From Flavobacterium chryseum (GTDB taxonomy: Bacteria; Bacteroidota; Bacteroidia; Flavobacteriales; Flavobacteriaceae): a stretch of DNA of 64,000 bases. A program made the translations under genes and the position numbers. The stretch spans positions 124,001 through 188,000 of the forward strand of contig NZ_SNWW01000006.1 of the NCBI RefSeq assembly GCF_004362015.1, written 5' to 3'. A model generated the notes under the pieces. That model saw only the letters and a list, made by a program, of their open reading frames with translations, had not been told where the DNA came from and did not search any database. Positions 26,808-36,204 of the stretch are shown here, piece by piece (the first letter of the stretch is position 1; the number at the start of each line of letters is the position of its first letter).

Positions 26808-27122
26808 ATGAATTTAGCCGAAAAAGAAAACTACGGTCAGGATGAACTGTATATTCAGGAAAGCGAAACTAGATTTGAAAAGGAAAGTTATGATTTAGCT
26901 TCATTAGACAATTCAGAAAACTATAATGAAGGACAAAATAATAATCAGAACTTTAATAATCAAGGTGATTACGAAAATAAAGATGATTTGGACGCCACTG
27001 ATCAGGAAGAAGATGACTCTGATGATGATGATGATTTAAATGCCTTAGACGATGACGATGACGATTCTGAACTAGATTCAGATAATGATTACACGGAAAG
27101 TGACATCAATAAAAGCCTTTAA
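26808..27122 (+). CDS. Strongly acidic disordered protein (104 aa)
   Basis: This 104-residue protein has an Asn/Gln/Glu-rich first half and an Asp-rich second half (EEDDSDDDDDLNALDDDDDD). There is no signal peptide, membrane segment or known domain. It follows the basic 45-residue protein by 18 bp. Such acidic proteins are seen among general-stress genes in this phylum, but no function is established. A charge-based partnership with its neighbour is my inference. Confidence 0.7.
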   Translation: MNLAEKENYGQDELYIQESETRFEKESYDLASLDNSENYNEGQNNNQNFNNQGDYENKDDLDATDQEEDDSDDDDDLNALDDDDDDSELDSDNDYTESDINKSL

Positions 27123-27135
27123 AATTAGTTGATTG

Positions 27136-27164
27136 AAACCGTCTGAAATTCAGACGGTTTTTTT
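27136..27164 (+). terminator. Terminator after the basic/acidic pair
   Basis: AAACCGTCTG (27136-27145) pairs with CAGACGGTTT (27151-27160) around a 5-base loop, followed by T. Confidence 0.85.
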
Positions 27165-27364
27165 ATTTCTATTTTGACAATGATGAACACGGCTAGGCTG
27201 CCTTTAATGCCTTAAAATTAAATGAACTAATGAAAAACGACACCCAATAATTCTGTAATGAAAATAAAAAAAGGTGTAAAGCAAAAACGTTCTAAGCTTC
27301 TTAATTTTAATTACTTACAATAATGTACAAATTACTCGACTTTAAAAACTAAAATAAAATAATT

Positions 27365-28030
27365 ATGGGAACTCTCACAACATCAGCACAAGGTGCTTTA
27401 AAATCAATAAAAACTAATGTATCTACAGTAGAAAGAGTATTAATGGTAACCAGTGGTGCTTATCTTTTATATAATGCTTTATCGAAAGAGAACAAAAGCA
27501 TTACCAAAGCAGGGGCCGGTGGCGCAATGCTGTTAAGAGGAATTTCAGGATATTGTCCTATTTATGATGCGGCTGGGCATTTGATGAATGACAAAGCTTC
27601 GAACATTAACATCAGATTTAATACGGTTATCAATAAGCCTGTTGGAGAAGTATATGATTTTTGGCGTAATCTTGAAAATTTACCAAAATTCATGAGTCAT
27701 TTGGATAACATTAAAACAATTGATGCAACAACATCTCAATGGACAGCAAAAGGTCCTGCCGGAATTGGATCTATTTCATGGAAAGCAAGAATTGTAAAAG
27801 ACAGAAAAGACAGACTTTTGAGCTGGAATTCTCTTGAAGGTTCAACAATCAGAAATGCCGGAAAAGTGATTTTTAAATCGCATGGTAGTTCTACAGAACT
27901 TGATATCACAATCTCTTATCATGCGCCACTAGGAATTGCGGGAGAAAGTGCTGCAAAACTTCTAAATCCGTATTTTGAAAAACTAGTAAAAAATGATGTT
28001 GCTACTCTAAAAGAATATCTTGAATCGTAA
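27365..28030 (+). CDS. DUF2892-SRPBCC (polyketide-cyclase-like) membrane protein
   Basis: This 221-residue protein has an N-terminal DUF2892-like part with weak membrane segments (VERVLMVTSGAYLLYNAL and an AGAGGAMLLRG stretch, about 20-65). A C-terminal SRPBCC domain follows (about 78-220, starting INIRFNTVINKPVGEVYDFW). Proteins of this make-up are frequent in stress islands. Ligands are unknown. It has its own terminator at 28056-28095. Confidence 0.82.
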   Translation: MGTLTTSAQGALKSIKTNVSTVERVLMVTSGAYLLYNALSKENKSITKAGAGGAMLLRGISGYCPIYDAAGHLMNDKASNINIRFNTVINKPVGEVYDFWRNLENLPKFMSHLDNIKTIDATTSQWTAKGPAGIGSISWKARIVKDRKDRLLSWNSLEGSTIRNAGKVIFKSHGSSTELDITISYHAPLGIAGESAAKLLNPYFEKLVKNDVATLKEYLES

Positions 28031-28055
28031 TAAGTTTCAATTTTAAATAAATTGT

Positions 28056-28095
28056 AAATGCCTGTAGAAAATAATCTACAGGCATTTTATTTTTT
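28056..28095 (+). terminator. Terminator after the SRPBCC gene
   Basis: AAATGCCTGTAG (28056-28067) pairs with CTACAGGCATTT, ending near 28087, followed by T-rich sequence. Confidence 0.8.
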
Positions 28096-28278
28096 AATGA
28101 GAATCAACAAGATTTTCGTAATAAAAACTATCAAATACTGACACCAATAAATTATATAAATTAATCGCTTTAACTTATAAACGGCGTATAAAATCTATAA
28201 ATTATTTTTGAATAAGCAGCGACAACTGTTATTTATCATCATTTGTTGCCAAATCTTAAAACTTAAGTATACGATTTT

Positions 28279-29090
28279 ATGGAAGAATTTTTACACGACA
28301 TTGCGCAACATGTAGAAGGATATTATCAAACTATTGTCGATATAACTCCAAAATTATTGCTTGCCGTTGTGGTCGTTCTTATATCCTGGTTTATTGCGTC
28401 GCGTGCACGCGGATTTGCAGACCAAAGATTAAAACGCAAAATGCACGATCCTTTATTAGCTACTTTTATTGCCAATCTTATTAAGGCAATCCTGATCGTT
28501 ATAGGATTTCTTTTTATGTTTCGTGTTATAGGCTTAACCGGAGTTGCACAAAGTATTTTGGCCGGAGCCGGAATCTCTGCATTTATTATTGGATTTGCCT
28601 TAAAAGATATTGGAGAGAATTTCCTAGCCGGTATTCTGCTTGCTTTCAAAAGGCCATTTTCTGTTGGCGATATTATTGAAAGCAATGGCGTAAAAGGAAA
28701 AGTCGTTGCGCTCAATCTTCGTGATACACAAATAAAAAGTGACAGTAAAAACATCTACATTCCGAATGCACTTTTGATAAAAAACACATTAGTCAATTTT
28801 AATAGTGGCGGATTTCTTTTACAGGATTTTACCATTGGTCTTGAATATGGTTCAGATTATAAAAAAGCACTTGCTCTTATAACCGCGATGTCATGGAAGC
28901 TGATAATGATATTGAAGATCAGGGATATTCAAATTCTGCTGTAGTTTCGGGTATTACAGGAAATACGGTGCAGATTAATGTAAGATACTGGGTAAAAACA
29001 GATTTAAAGGTGACTGATGGTAAACACCGTTCTGAAGTGGTAATTGAAGTTGCAGAAGTACTTAATGCAAATGGCTTTATCATTAAATAA
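28279..29090 (+). pseudogene. MscS-family mechanosensitive channel, frameshifted
   Basis: Residues 1-204 (frame of 28279) give a small MscS: three membrane helices, the pore helix (SILAGAGISAFIIGFALKDIGENFLAGILLAF) and the start of the beta domain. The matching C-terminal domain continues in another frame from about 28893 (MEADNDIED, VVSGITGNTVQINVRYWVK) to 29090. Between about 28879 and 28893 one base is missing or two are gained. The first frame then ends in an unrelated tail at 28944. This is a real mutation or a sequencing error. If real, the truncated protein keeps the pore but loses the vestibule. Confidence 0.85.
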
Positions 29091-29116
29091 AGATCTGAAA
29101 AACTACAAATAGTAAC

Positions 29117-29227
29117 ATGAAAAAATTTGAACAAATTATAATGCTGGGTTTATTTTGCTTTTCCTACGCAGTTTCAGCACAACAAATACAAACCGACAGA
29201 CCAAATGAAACCGGAAAAAATAGTTAA
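29117..29227 (+). pseudogene. Truncated start of an outer-membrane transporter-like (PF13557-type) protein
   Basis: The 36-codon frame encodes a signal peptide (ending AVSAQ) followed by QIQTDRPNET, the usual first strand of phenol-pathway transporter-like outer-membrane barrels, about 250-300 residues long. It then stops, and the following bases are low-complexity repeats. So it looks like a gene remnant left by a deletion next to the broken MscS gene. The family call rests on this short motif only. Confidence 0.5.
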
Positions 29228-29284
29228 TGGTTAATGGTTAATTATAAATGATTAATGGATTTTTTAATTTTTAATTTTTAATTA
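29221..29284. repeat. Low-complexity TTAATGG / TTTTTAA repeat patch
   Basis: Short units TTAATGG (29224-29237 region) and TTTTTAA are repeated in tandem at the deletion-like end of the preceding remnant. A weak hairpin, AAACCTG (29293-29299) with CAGGTTT (29316-29322), follows and may terminate the minus-strand lipoprotein gene. Confidence 0.55.
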
Positions 29285-29352
29285 AAAAAAATAAACCTGC
29301 AGCCAGCAACTGCCACAGGTTTAAAACATTAAATAATCAACAGGGCAGCATC

Positions 29353-29637
29353 TTATCTGCCTTTTTGTGTAGAGGTCGAATCTGTGCTTACGTTGGTATT
29401 CCCTTTTTGTACCGTTCCCGCAGATCCAGAACCTGTAGAACCTTCGCCAGTGGCTCCGGTTGTTCCGTTTGTACTAGTATTTGTTGAGTCTGAGTTTGGC
29501 CCAACACTATCGATAGTGGTTTCAGTTGAATCTGTACTATTCATGTAAGGATCTTCTGTAACGTTTTCATTCTTTTTACATGAAACTACTGTTGCAAATA
29601 AAGCAACTAACATGGTGGTTTTAATTAGCGTTTTCAT
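29353..29637 (-). CDS. Small Ser/Thr/Gly-rich lipoprotein
   Basis: This 94-residue protein has a lipoprotein signal (ATVVSC, Cys20) followed by KKNENVTEDP and then a low-complexity Ser/Thr/Gly/Asn tail. There is no domain, and it is probably disordered on the membrane. A -7 box TATCTTTG is read on the minus strand at 29662-29669, 25 bp before the start. The role is unknown. Confidence 0.75.
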   Translation of the reverse strand: MKTLIKTTMLVALFATVVSCKKNENVTEDPYMNSTDSTETTIDSVGPNSDSTNTSTNGTTGATGEGSTGSGSAGTVQKGNTNVSTDSTSTQKGR

Positions 29638-29774
29638 AATATATTATTTTAGTTTATGTGCCAAAGATAATTTTGTGACCTACACGAATGTTACATAATT
29701 TGCAAGGACATTTACACATTTAAACTTTATAACAAATTATAAATCAGAATTATAACCAAAAAATTATTTTATTC

Positions 29775-31961
29775 TCACCAGGTTATTTTAATGTGGCTTT
29801 CTCCATTAATTTTATATTCCAGCAAAGTTTTTGATTTTGCAGTTGGATCAATAATTTCTTTATTCTGAAAAACTTCCATTTTAATTTTACTCTTTTCAGC
29901 CAGGATAATTTTAAAATTGCATCCAAATTCAGCACTTCCTAAAACGGTAAAGCTTATTGTTTTTTTTGATTGTTTGTATTTAACCAGCGGATAATCTACA
30001 AACAATAAAAAGTCTTCATCTTTAACCTGATGGTATTGTCTGGTCATGGCTCCAAAGCCAACTCCGGCGCCATAAACCTCCTGCCCTACTTGTCCGCTTT
30101 TTTCCCAGCCACTATAAAGATCTTCTAACGGAATCCATAGTTCTTTTTGAATTTCTCCTGTTTTAACTTCTTCGGACAACATTTCGTCAGGCAGTTTTGA
30201 CGGATAATAAAAAGGCAATCTGTTTACGGCATATTTTAGAAATTCCGGTATTAAAATTTTTAGGGAAGGAAGTAACTCTATTTCATCAGCCTGTATTAAA
30301 TATTCTGATAGTGCAGCATATACTTCCATCTCTTCGTAAGCGGCGGTATAAGGTGCATCATTTAGAGGAAAAACAGAAAAATAATTAGGATAATTTTTTC
30401 CGTATCCGTACTGGCAATCCCATATTTGCATGTTTTTGAAAAGACAGGCCAAACAGGCATAACTCAAATCCAGGTATTCTTTTTTGCCGGTAATTTTATA
30501 CAATTCTAAAAGAGCTCCGGCAGAAAAGGCTGTATTATTGGCTTGGTAAAAAATATCAAAACCAATACCAACCAGTTTTTTAACTGCTTTTTCGGCTTCA
30601 CGCAAATAGCGTTTATCATTTGTTAATCGATATATCAGCAACATTAAATGTGCGTAAGATCCGGGAACATCTTTCTCTCCGCCTTTTCCGGGCGCAGTTT
30701 CTTTTCTTATCACTTCTAAAGTATCCATTTTATAAAAAACTGGCCATTCATAATCAAAATGATGGGCCACTTTTATAGCAAATTCAACCGATTCCATAAC
30801 CAATTCTTCAGCCTTTTTTTCACCTTTCAAAGCAAGCCTGGCAAGGTTCATAAGCGGATGATGCAGGTACCAGGAATCCATAACCATTTCCTTTTTTTGA
30901 ATTTCTGAATTATCGAGATCATCTTTAAGGTCAGGAAGCCAACGGTTTATTGTCTTTATTTTAGGTTCGTAAAATGCATCTATTCCGTTAAAAAGATCAT
31001 CATAAAGAGGATGTGTTTCTCCAAACCAATGCTTCAATTCATTCAAAGGCATTATTACAGCCAATTGAACCATAACTTCTGCGGGAGTATCATAATCACA
31101 CAAATAAGCATTTAAGTACGGAGATCCGTTCGTTTGTGTCCAGCAGCCTTTGTTGTTGTAAATATCGTTAAGACAATTGTCTGTAATTTCAGGCCAGTTG
31201 TGATAAATCACTTCAGGATGTGGTAAGGTGCGATAAACTGTTGCCAGATTGTTTAAAAATTGATGCGTTTCTTTTATTTCATCATCAATAATTTCTTCTG
31301 ATAATAAAACATAAGCATCAGAAACAATATACGCTTTATCAGCTGGCAATGGCTTTTCTTCAGTGGTTGGTAATTTGAATCCTATTTCCGGCCAGCTTCC
31401 CACAACACTATCATCTAAATTAGTTTCTGTAGCTTCACAATAGCTACTTAAAGAAGTAAGGTCCTGAAAGTAAAAAATGGAGCCGGTTTTTGGTTTGGTT
31501 GTACTAAAAAATATAATACCGGAACGCGAACCCATTTGATTCATGTGTATTTTTCCATTCGTGTTTTCAACGCTTCCTTTTTGTGTTACGGGAATAATAT
31601 CTCTTGGCCAAAAAGGAATCATCAAAGGCTGATTAGCCTTAAACGAAGTTGTGTAGTGCAATAAAGGCGCATTATCATCCGGAAAAGAAACAGTAACTTC
31701 ATACTTGCCCAGCCTTGTTTCTAAAGTAATAACAAGCGTTTGTCCGTCATCAAATAAATTAGTTACTTCAAAACAGCTGTTCATACCAAAAGCAGGACGA
31801 AAAGCCATTTTTCCGTTATCTGGCCAAGTAGCTACAATCCATAATGAGTCGCCAGTATTAAAGGCCTGAAAAGTGTATTTTTGGAATTCTTTTTCCCAAA
31901 TTACAGTGCTGTTTTCTAAATCGGCATGCACAGTCGCAGCCCACGGTGAAATTGTATGCAT
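29775..31961 (-). CDS. Large protein, predicted six-hairpin glycosidase fold
   Basis: This 728-residue protein lacks a signal peptide. The first ~260 residues look like a beta-sandwich. The middle (about 260-620) is a run of helices with TPR-free, alpha/alpha-barrel-like spacing (LNLARLALKGEK, SYAHLMLLIYRLTNDKRYLREAEKAVKKL, AGALLELYKITGKKEYLDLS), the layout of GH-type alpha/alpha-toroid enzymes. The end is a short beta domain. No catalytic residues can be named. A GH130-like enzyme lies 3 kb away. A carbohydrate-active role is an inference from fold-like pattern. Confidence 0.6.
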   Translation of the reverse strand: MHTISPWAATVHADLENSTVIWEKEFQKYTFQAFNTGDSLWIVATWPDNGKMAFRPAFGMNSCFEVTNLFDDGQTLVITLETRLGKYEVTVSFPDDNAPLLHYTTSFKANQPLMIPFWPRDIIPVTQKGSVENTNGKIHMNQMGSRSGIIFFSTTKPKTGSIFYFQDLTSLSSYCEATETNLDDSVVGSWPEIGFKLPTTEEKPLPADKAYIVSDAYVLLSEEIIDDEIKETHQFLNNLATVYRTLPHPEVIYHNWPEITDNCLNDIYNNKGCWTQTNGSPYLNAYLCDYDTPAEVMVQLAVIMPLNELKHWFGETHPLYDDLFNGIDAFYEPKIKTINRWLPDLKDDLDNSEIQKKEMVMDSWYLHHPLMNLARLALKGEKKAEELVMESVEFAIKVAHHFDYEWPVFYKMDTLEVIRKETAPGKGGEKDVPGSYAHLMLLIYRLTNDKRYLREAEKAVKKLVGIGFDIFYQANNTAFSAGALLELYKITGKKEYLDLSYACLACLFKNMQIWDCQYGYGKNYPNYFSVFPLNDAPYTAAYEEMEVYAALSEYLIQADEIELLPSLKILIPEFLKYAVNRLPFYYPSKLPDEMLSEEVKTGEIQKELWIPLEDLYSGWEKSGQVGQEVYGAGVGFGAMTRQYHQVKDEDFLLFVDYPLVKYKQSKKTISFTVLGSAEFGCNFKIILAEKSKIKMEVFQNKEIIDPTAKSKTLLEYKINGESHIKITW

Positions 31962-32047
31962 AATATCTGTTTAAAAGAATTAACTCGTAATTATAAATCC
32001 AATTAATAGTAATCCAACCTAAATAATTAATAACTAACAATTAATAA

Positions 32048-32704
32048 CTACTCCCCCGTTTCCATATGCGGTGCATCAACAGGTTTAGATTGCGATGAAC
32101 CAATTTGTCGCAGGTAAATAGAAAGTACGATAATAGCGAAAACCGAAAGGAATTCACTTTGCCAGTTCTGAAAAGATTCGAACCAAAATCTTGAATCGGT
32201 TATATAATCAGAGGCTGTTTCAAGCGGCATTCCTTTCAAAGACAATTGTTCGTTTTCATCTTTTAAACTTCCGTAGAAATGTGCCACAAATGAAAGCAGG
32301 AATAATAAAAACAAAGAAATCGTAAGCGAATGTTTGTAGATCGCTAAAATTAATCCACCCTTTTTAACCGGCCATGGCGCATCTTTTTTATTCGCCGAAG
32401 GTTCTCTGTCAACTTCTTCTTCCTTATCAAAATCTTTAGATTCTGAAGACCCTTTTTGTTGTAAAAAAATAGTCATTACAACAAGAAGCGCCATTTGTAA
32501 AAACTCACTTTCCCAGTTTTCAAAAGTAGATTCTATAAAATGTCCTGTCGAGAAATAGGACAACAGCGTAATTGTTGAAGCTCCATTTTCAACGAGATCT
32601 TTATTATATTCTTCGAATCCAAAAATAATTTGTCCGACAAATGCAGCGACAAATAATAAGAAAAAGCAAACCGAGAGTCCGTTGTTGCGTAAAAAAGTTT
32701 TCAT
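32048..32704 (-). CDS. DUF6766-like membrane protein with internal duplication
   Basis: This 218-residue protein has four membrane helices in two similar halves. Each half has an entry helix (FFLLFVAAFVGQIIFG; SLFLLFLLSFVAHFYG), a loop ending in NWESEFLQ or NWQSEFLS, and an exit helix followed by LRQIGSSQSK or LQQKGSSESK. This is the layout of DUF6766 proteins. The function is unknown. It lies between the predicted glycosidase and the helicase on the same strand. Confidence 0.75.
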   Translation of the reverse strand: MKTFLRNNGLSVCFFLLFVAAFVGQIIFGFEEYNKDLVENGASTITLLSYFSTGHFIESTFENWESEFLQMALLVVMTIFLQQKGSSESKDFDKEEEVDREPSANKKDAPWPVKKGGLILAIYKHSLTISLFLLFLLSFVAHFYGSLKDENEQLSLKGMPLETASDYITDSRFWFESFQNWQSEFLSVFAIIVLSIYLRQIGSSQSKPVDAPHMETGE

Positions 32705-32816
32705 ATTTAATTTTACCGTATTTTATTTTGTACCGAATAAAGATTATGCTATTCAAAGACAATTATTTACATTATTTTACAGCGATTTTACAATATTTTC
32801 AGGCTTAAAATGAATG

Positions 32817-34325
32817 TTAAGCGGCGTTTATTTTTGGGTATAATTTTATAATCAATCCCTTTAAACGGTTTTGATAATCTTCCATCAGCCATTCTTTATA
32901 ATTCTTGCTGGCGTTTTCAAGGCATTTTACATATTGTTTTACACGCCAGTCAATTTCCGGTTGTAGGGCTTCTGCCAATGCAATCGCCTGAGAAAGTGTT
33001 TCAGCATTATCCATACACATTTTGGCATGTTGCCTGATTGATTCCTGAATAACGGTTTTCGGTTTTTTATCCATATCAATGGCTTCCTGATAATGATCTT
33101 CAATATCAAAAGTCATTTCAAGCGTATTTGGAAATTGTGCTCTTAATTCAGCAGAAATTCCGTGCGATTGTACAGATGAACCTCCAGTTGATTGATATTG
33201 AAGCTGTTTTGCAAAAGTATCAGGATGTTCAAAAACAAATTTCCAGTCTACCGGTTCTTCCCACGCGCCAAAACGCTGAATATTATTACCAAGATCTGTA
33301 ATAGAAAAAGTTTCCTTAGACGGAAGTTTTCGGGATCCACGGCCTATCATTTGGTGATACAATGTTATAGATGTCGTAGCACGATTCAGAATAATATTCT
33401 CTACCGTTGGCTCATCAAATCCTGTAGTCAGAATCGAAACCGAAGTAAGAACGGCATCTTTTGTTTTCTTAAACCATTTCAGGATTTCTTTTCTCTCGTC
33501 ATCAGAAGTTTTATTATCGAGATGTCTTATTGAAATTCCGGCATCTTTAAAAGTTTCATATACTTTTTGCGAAGTTGTAACGCCATTATTAAAAATCAAC
33601 GTCTTTTTTCCGGTTGAATGCTCTTTGTAAGCCTTTAATAATAATTCCTGCATTACCGGAGAACTATACAATTCGTTAGAAGAACTTACCGTATAATCGC
33701 CGTGTAATCCTGTTTTTAGCGAATTTAATTCTACTTCATAAACAAACGATTCCGGTTTGGCCAGATAACCATCGGCAATAAGGTCGGCTATGTTTTCTCC
33801 CGTAATCAATAGATCGTAATGTTTGTTCATTGGTTTCGAAATATCAGAGCTAAAAGGTGTTGCGGTAACACCAATAACAAATGCTTTTTTAAAACTGCCC
33901 ATTAATTTCCTGAACGAATTATGGTGCGCTTCGTCAACAATAACAAGTCCTACATCATTCGTTTTTATTTTTTTTGCTTTAATTCTGTTGCGAAGTGTTT
34001 CAACCATTGCAACATAACAATCACAACCCGGTTTAAAATTACCACTGGTACTGCTTATAATTTGGTTTCTTACACCAATCTTTTTTAGTGTTGATGATGT
34101 CTGAGTACACAGTTCTTTTCGATGTGTCAGGATCACCACTTTTTTACCAAACTGAACCATAAATCTTCTGGCAATTTCAGAAAAAACAACCGTTTTTCCG
34201 CCGCCTGTTGGCAATTGATATAAGAGTTTCTTTTTTGCAGCACTTTCCATCTCATCAAAAATAATTTGAATGTCTTTTTCCTGATAAGCGTAGAATGTAT
34301 TTTTGGGCTGTGTATTTGTTTTCAT
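32817..34325 (-). CDS. DEAD/DEAH-box superfamily 2 helicase (RadD-like)
   Basis: This 502-residue protein has helicase motifs in order: Q-like opening (FYAYQEKDIQIIFDEM), Walker A (LPTGGGKTVVFSE, about 42-54), DEAH (IVDEAHHNSF, about 133), TAT (GVTATPF), and motifs IV-VI (HRKELC, SILTTGFDEP, HQMIGRGSRKL). The order and size match RadD/YejH-type helicases that act in DNA repair, not a restriction subunit. No methylase or other defence gene is adjacent. It is probably co-transcribed with the 56-residue gene just upstream. Confidence 0.88.
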   Translation of the reverse strand: MKTNTQPKNTFYAYQEKDIQIIFDEMESAAKKKLLYQLPTGGGKTVVFSEIARRFMVQFGKKVVILTHRKELCTQTSSTLKKIGVRNQIISSTSGNFKPGCDCYVAMVETLRNRIKAKKIKTNDVGLVIVDEAHHNSFRKLMGSFKKAFVIGVTATPFSSDISKPMNKHYDLLITGENIADLIADGYLAKPESFVYEVELNSLKTGLHGDYTVSSSNELYSSPVMQELLLKAYKEHSTGKKTLIFNNGVTTSQKVYETFKDAGISIRHLDNKTSDDERKEILKWFKKTKDAVLTSVSILTTGFDEPTVENIILNRATTSITLYHQMIGRGSRKLPSKETFSITDLGNNIQRFGAWEEPVDWKFVFEHPDTFAKQLQYQSTGGSSVQSHGISAELRAQFPNTLEMTFDIEDHYQEAIDMDKKPKTVIQESIRQHAKMCMDNAETLSQAIALAEALQPEIDWRVKQYVKCLENASKNYKEWLMEDYQNRLKGLIIKLYPKINAA

Positions 34326-34354
34326 TTTTTGATTTACTATTTTATTTATTCCAT

Positions 34355-34525
34355 TTATTCCTCTGCAGGCAAAAGCTGAGATTCCATAAATTTTCCTGTT
34401 ACAATTGTTCCTTCTTCATCTTCCCATTGGGTTATCACATTCTCGATCAACTCAGGTTCGAAACCTATAACTTCCATAACCTGAATACCGAATTCCTGCT
34501 GTACTTTTTGGCCTTTTTGAAACAT
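34355..34525 (-). CDS. DUF2158-like small protein (56 aa)
   Basis: The frame encodes a 56-residue protein starting FQKGQKVQQEFGIQVMEV, passing NVITQWEDEEG and ending GKFMESQLLPAEE. This is the compact beta-barrel pattern of YodC/DUF2158 proteins (start with a G-x-x-V strand, a Trp in the middle, an acidic end). It is 29 bp upstream of the helicase start on the same strand. The function of the family is unknown. Confidence 0.65.
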   Translation of the reverse strand: MFQKGQKVQQEFGIQVMEVIGFEPELIENVITQWEDEEGTIVTGKFMESQLLPAEE

Positions 34526-34846
34526 AATTTGATTATTTAGCGTTATTAATTTTTTTTTATTAATTCTGTAAAAGTCTTCATTTTGTAAAGATTAAAATTA
34601 GTCTACACTTTGCTATTTACTTTACATTATTGTTCCTGCTTTATTATATTATTTTGCGATTTTAATCCTCATTTTAAATCATTTTTCTCTGCGTTTTTTC
34701 ATCTGTATTTACCTAAAAATGAAAATTTTATAATACTGCCTAAGTATTATATAAGACGATTCATTAATTAAAGAACTTTCTTTATACTATCGTTTTTATA
34801 TCAATTTCCTAACTATACTTTATAGTTGCAAAAAATAGAAATCATT
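34526..34846. other. Divergent intergenic region
   Basis: This 321-base AT-rich gap separates the minus-strand helicase operon from the GH130 gene. It must hold two promoters. I see only a weak TATACTTTATAG box near 34814-34825 and no hairpin. Confidence 0.35.
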
Positions 34847-35938
34847 ATGAGTGACATTGCCCGCAGGTTTCCTGAAAATCCATTGCTAATGCCAAAAGAT
34901 TTACGTCCGAGCAGTAGCGAATTGCAGATTATCAGCCTTTTAAATCCCGGTGTTTTTGTATTTGAAGAAAAGATCTGGCTTTTGGTGCGTGTTGCCGAAT
35001 CGATTGCGCAAAAAGAAGGTGTTATTTTTTTTCCTGTTATTAATGCAATTGGCAAAGTCGAAATCATAGAAATTCCTCTAAATGATCCGGATCTTATTGC
35101 GACAGATGCACGGGTTATAAAGTATAAAGGATTAGATTATCTTACTACTATTTCTCATTTGAGAGTGGTTTGCAGCGATGACGGAGTACATTTTTATGAG
35201 CCCGAAGATTCAGCTACTTTAATGGGATCAGGAATATTAGAACAATTTGGTATAGAAGACTGTAGGGTTTCAAAAATAGAAGATACTTATTATCTGGCTT
35301 ATACTGCAGTTTCAGAAAATGGCGTTGGAGTTGGCTTGCGAACTACAAAAGACTGGAAAAATTTTGAAACAAAAGGGATGATTTTTCCTCCGCATAATAA
35401 AGATTGCGCTCTTTTTGAAGAGAAAATAAATGGCAAATATTATGCGTTGCATCGTCCGTCAAGTCCACAAATTGGCGGAAATTATATGTGGCTCGCAGAA
35501 TCTCCGGACGGCATACATTGGGGAAATCATAAATGCATTATCAAAACCAGACACGGATTGTGGGACAGTGCCAGAGTTGGCGCAGGTGCTGCTCCTATTA
35601 AAACAGATAAAGGATGGCTGGAGATATATCACGGTGCAAACGCAGAACATCAATATTGCCTTGGTGCCTTTTTAATGGATTTGGAAGATCCTTCTAAGGT
35701 AATATCCAGAACAATAGAACCCATAATGGTTCCAAAGGAAAATTATGAACTGAGTGGCTTTTTTGGATACGTGGTTTTTACCAACGGACATGTAGTTGAT
35801 GGTGATAAAATAACAATCTATTACGGAGCTGCTGATGAATTTGTGTGTGGCGCTCATTTTTCGCTTACAGAAATATTATCGGCACTTGAGCCACTTGATG
35901 ACAAGGAAGCAATTCTAACATTTCCTAAGCTACAATAA
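34847..35938 (+). CDS. GH130-family glycoside phosphorylase or hydrolase
   Basis: This is a five-bladed beta-propeller enzyme of about 363 residues. It has the family landmarks NPLLMPKDLRPSS near the start, the catalytic Asp region IEDCRVSKIEDTYYLAYTA, then WDSARVGAGAAPIKTDKGWL and HGANAEHQYCLGAFLMDLEDP. GH130 enzymes mostly phosphorolyse or hydrolyse beta-mannosides. There is no signal peptide, so it acts in the cytosol. The frame is open from a TTG at 34826, but the ATG at 34847 (MSDIARRF) fits homologues better. Confidence 0.88.
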   Translation: MSDIARRFPENPLLMPKDLRPSSSELQIISLLNPGVFVFEEKIWLLVRVAESIAQKEGVIFFPVINAIGKVEIIEIPLNDPDLIATDARVIKYKGLDYLTTISHLRVVCSDDGVHFYEPEDSATLMGSGILEQFGIEDCRVSKIEDTYYLAYTAVSENGVGVGLRTTKDWKNFETKGMIFPPHNKDCALFEEKINGKYYALHRPSSPQIGGNYMWLAESPDGIHWGNHKCIIKTRHGLWDSARVGAGAAPIKTDKGWLEIYHGANAEHQYCLGAFLMDLEDPSKVISRTIEPIMVPKENYELSGFFGYVVFTNGHVVDGDKITIYYGAADEFVCGAHFSLTEILSALEPLDDKEAILTFPKLQ

Positions 35939-35984
35939 CAACGAATATTTCTTTTAAATAAAGTAACCAAAAAATTTAGAACTA

Positions 35985-36188
35985 ATGAAAAATCCAGAAA
36001 ACAATCAAGACAGCGGACATATCGAATTTTGGGCATCATACTGGAATTTGACTCCGGAACAGTTAAAATCGATCATTTCAAAAATTGAAAGCAGAAACTT
36101 TATAAAAATTCAAAACTACATTCAGTTAAAATTGTCACGAGGTGGAGACCAGGCAACTTATAAAGGCATTAATGTAGATTCTAAATAA
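35985..36188 (+). CDS. DUF3606-like small protein (67 aa)
   Basis: This 67-residue protein has the DUF3606 pattern: HIEFWASYWNLTPEQLKSIISKI, where a Trp-anchored helix leads into a regular alternation of hydrophobics. It is found next to catalase in many stress islands. It lies 46 bp after the GH130 gene and may share its transcript. The function is unknown. Confidence 0.7.
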   Translation: MKNPENNQDSGHIEFWASYWNLTPEQLKSIISKIESRNFIKIQNYIQLKLSRGGDQATYKGINVDSK

Positions 36189-36204
36189 GTCATAAAGTCG
36201 TCAA

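Noticed and set aside
32817..34525. Helicase as part of a restriction or defence system
   Set aside because: No methylase, nuclease or other defence gene is adjacent, and the motif order fits a RadD-like repair helicase.
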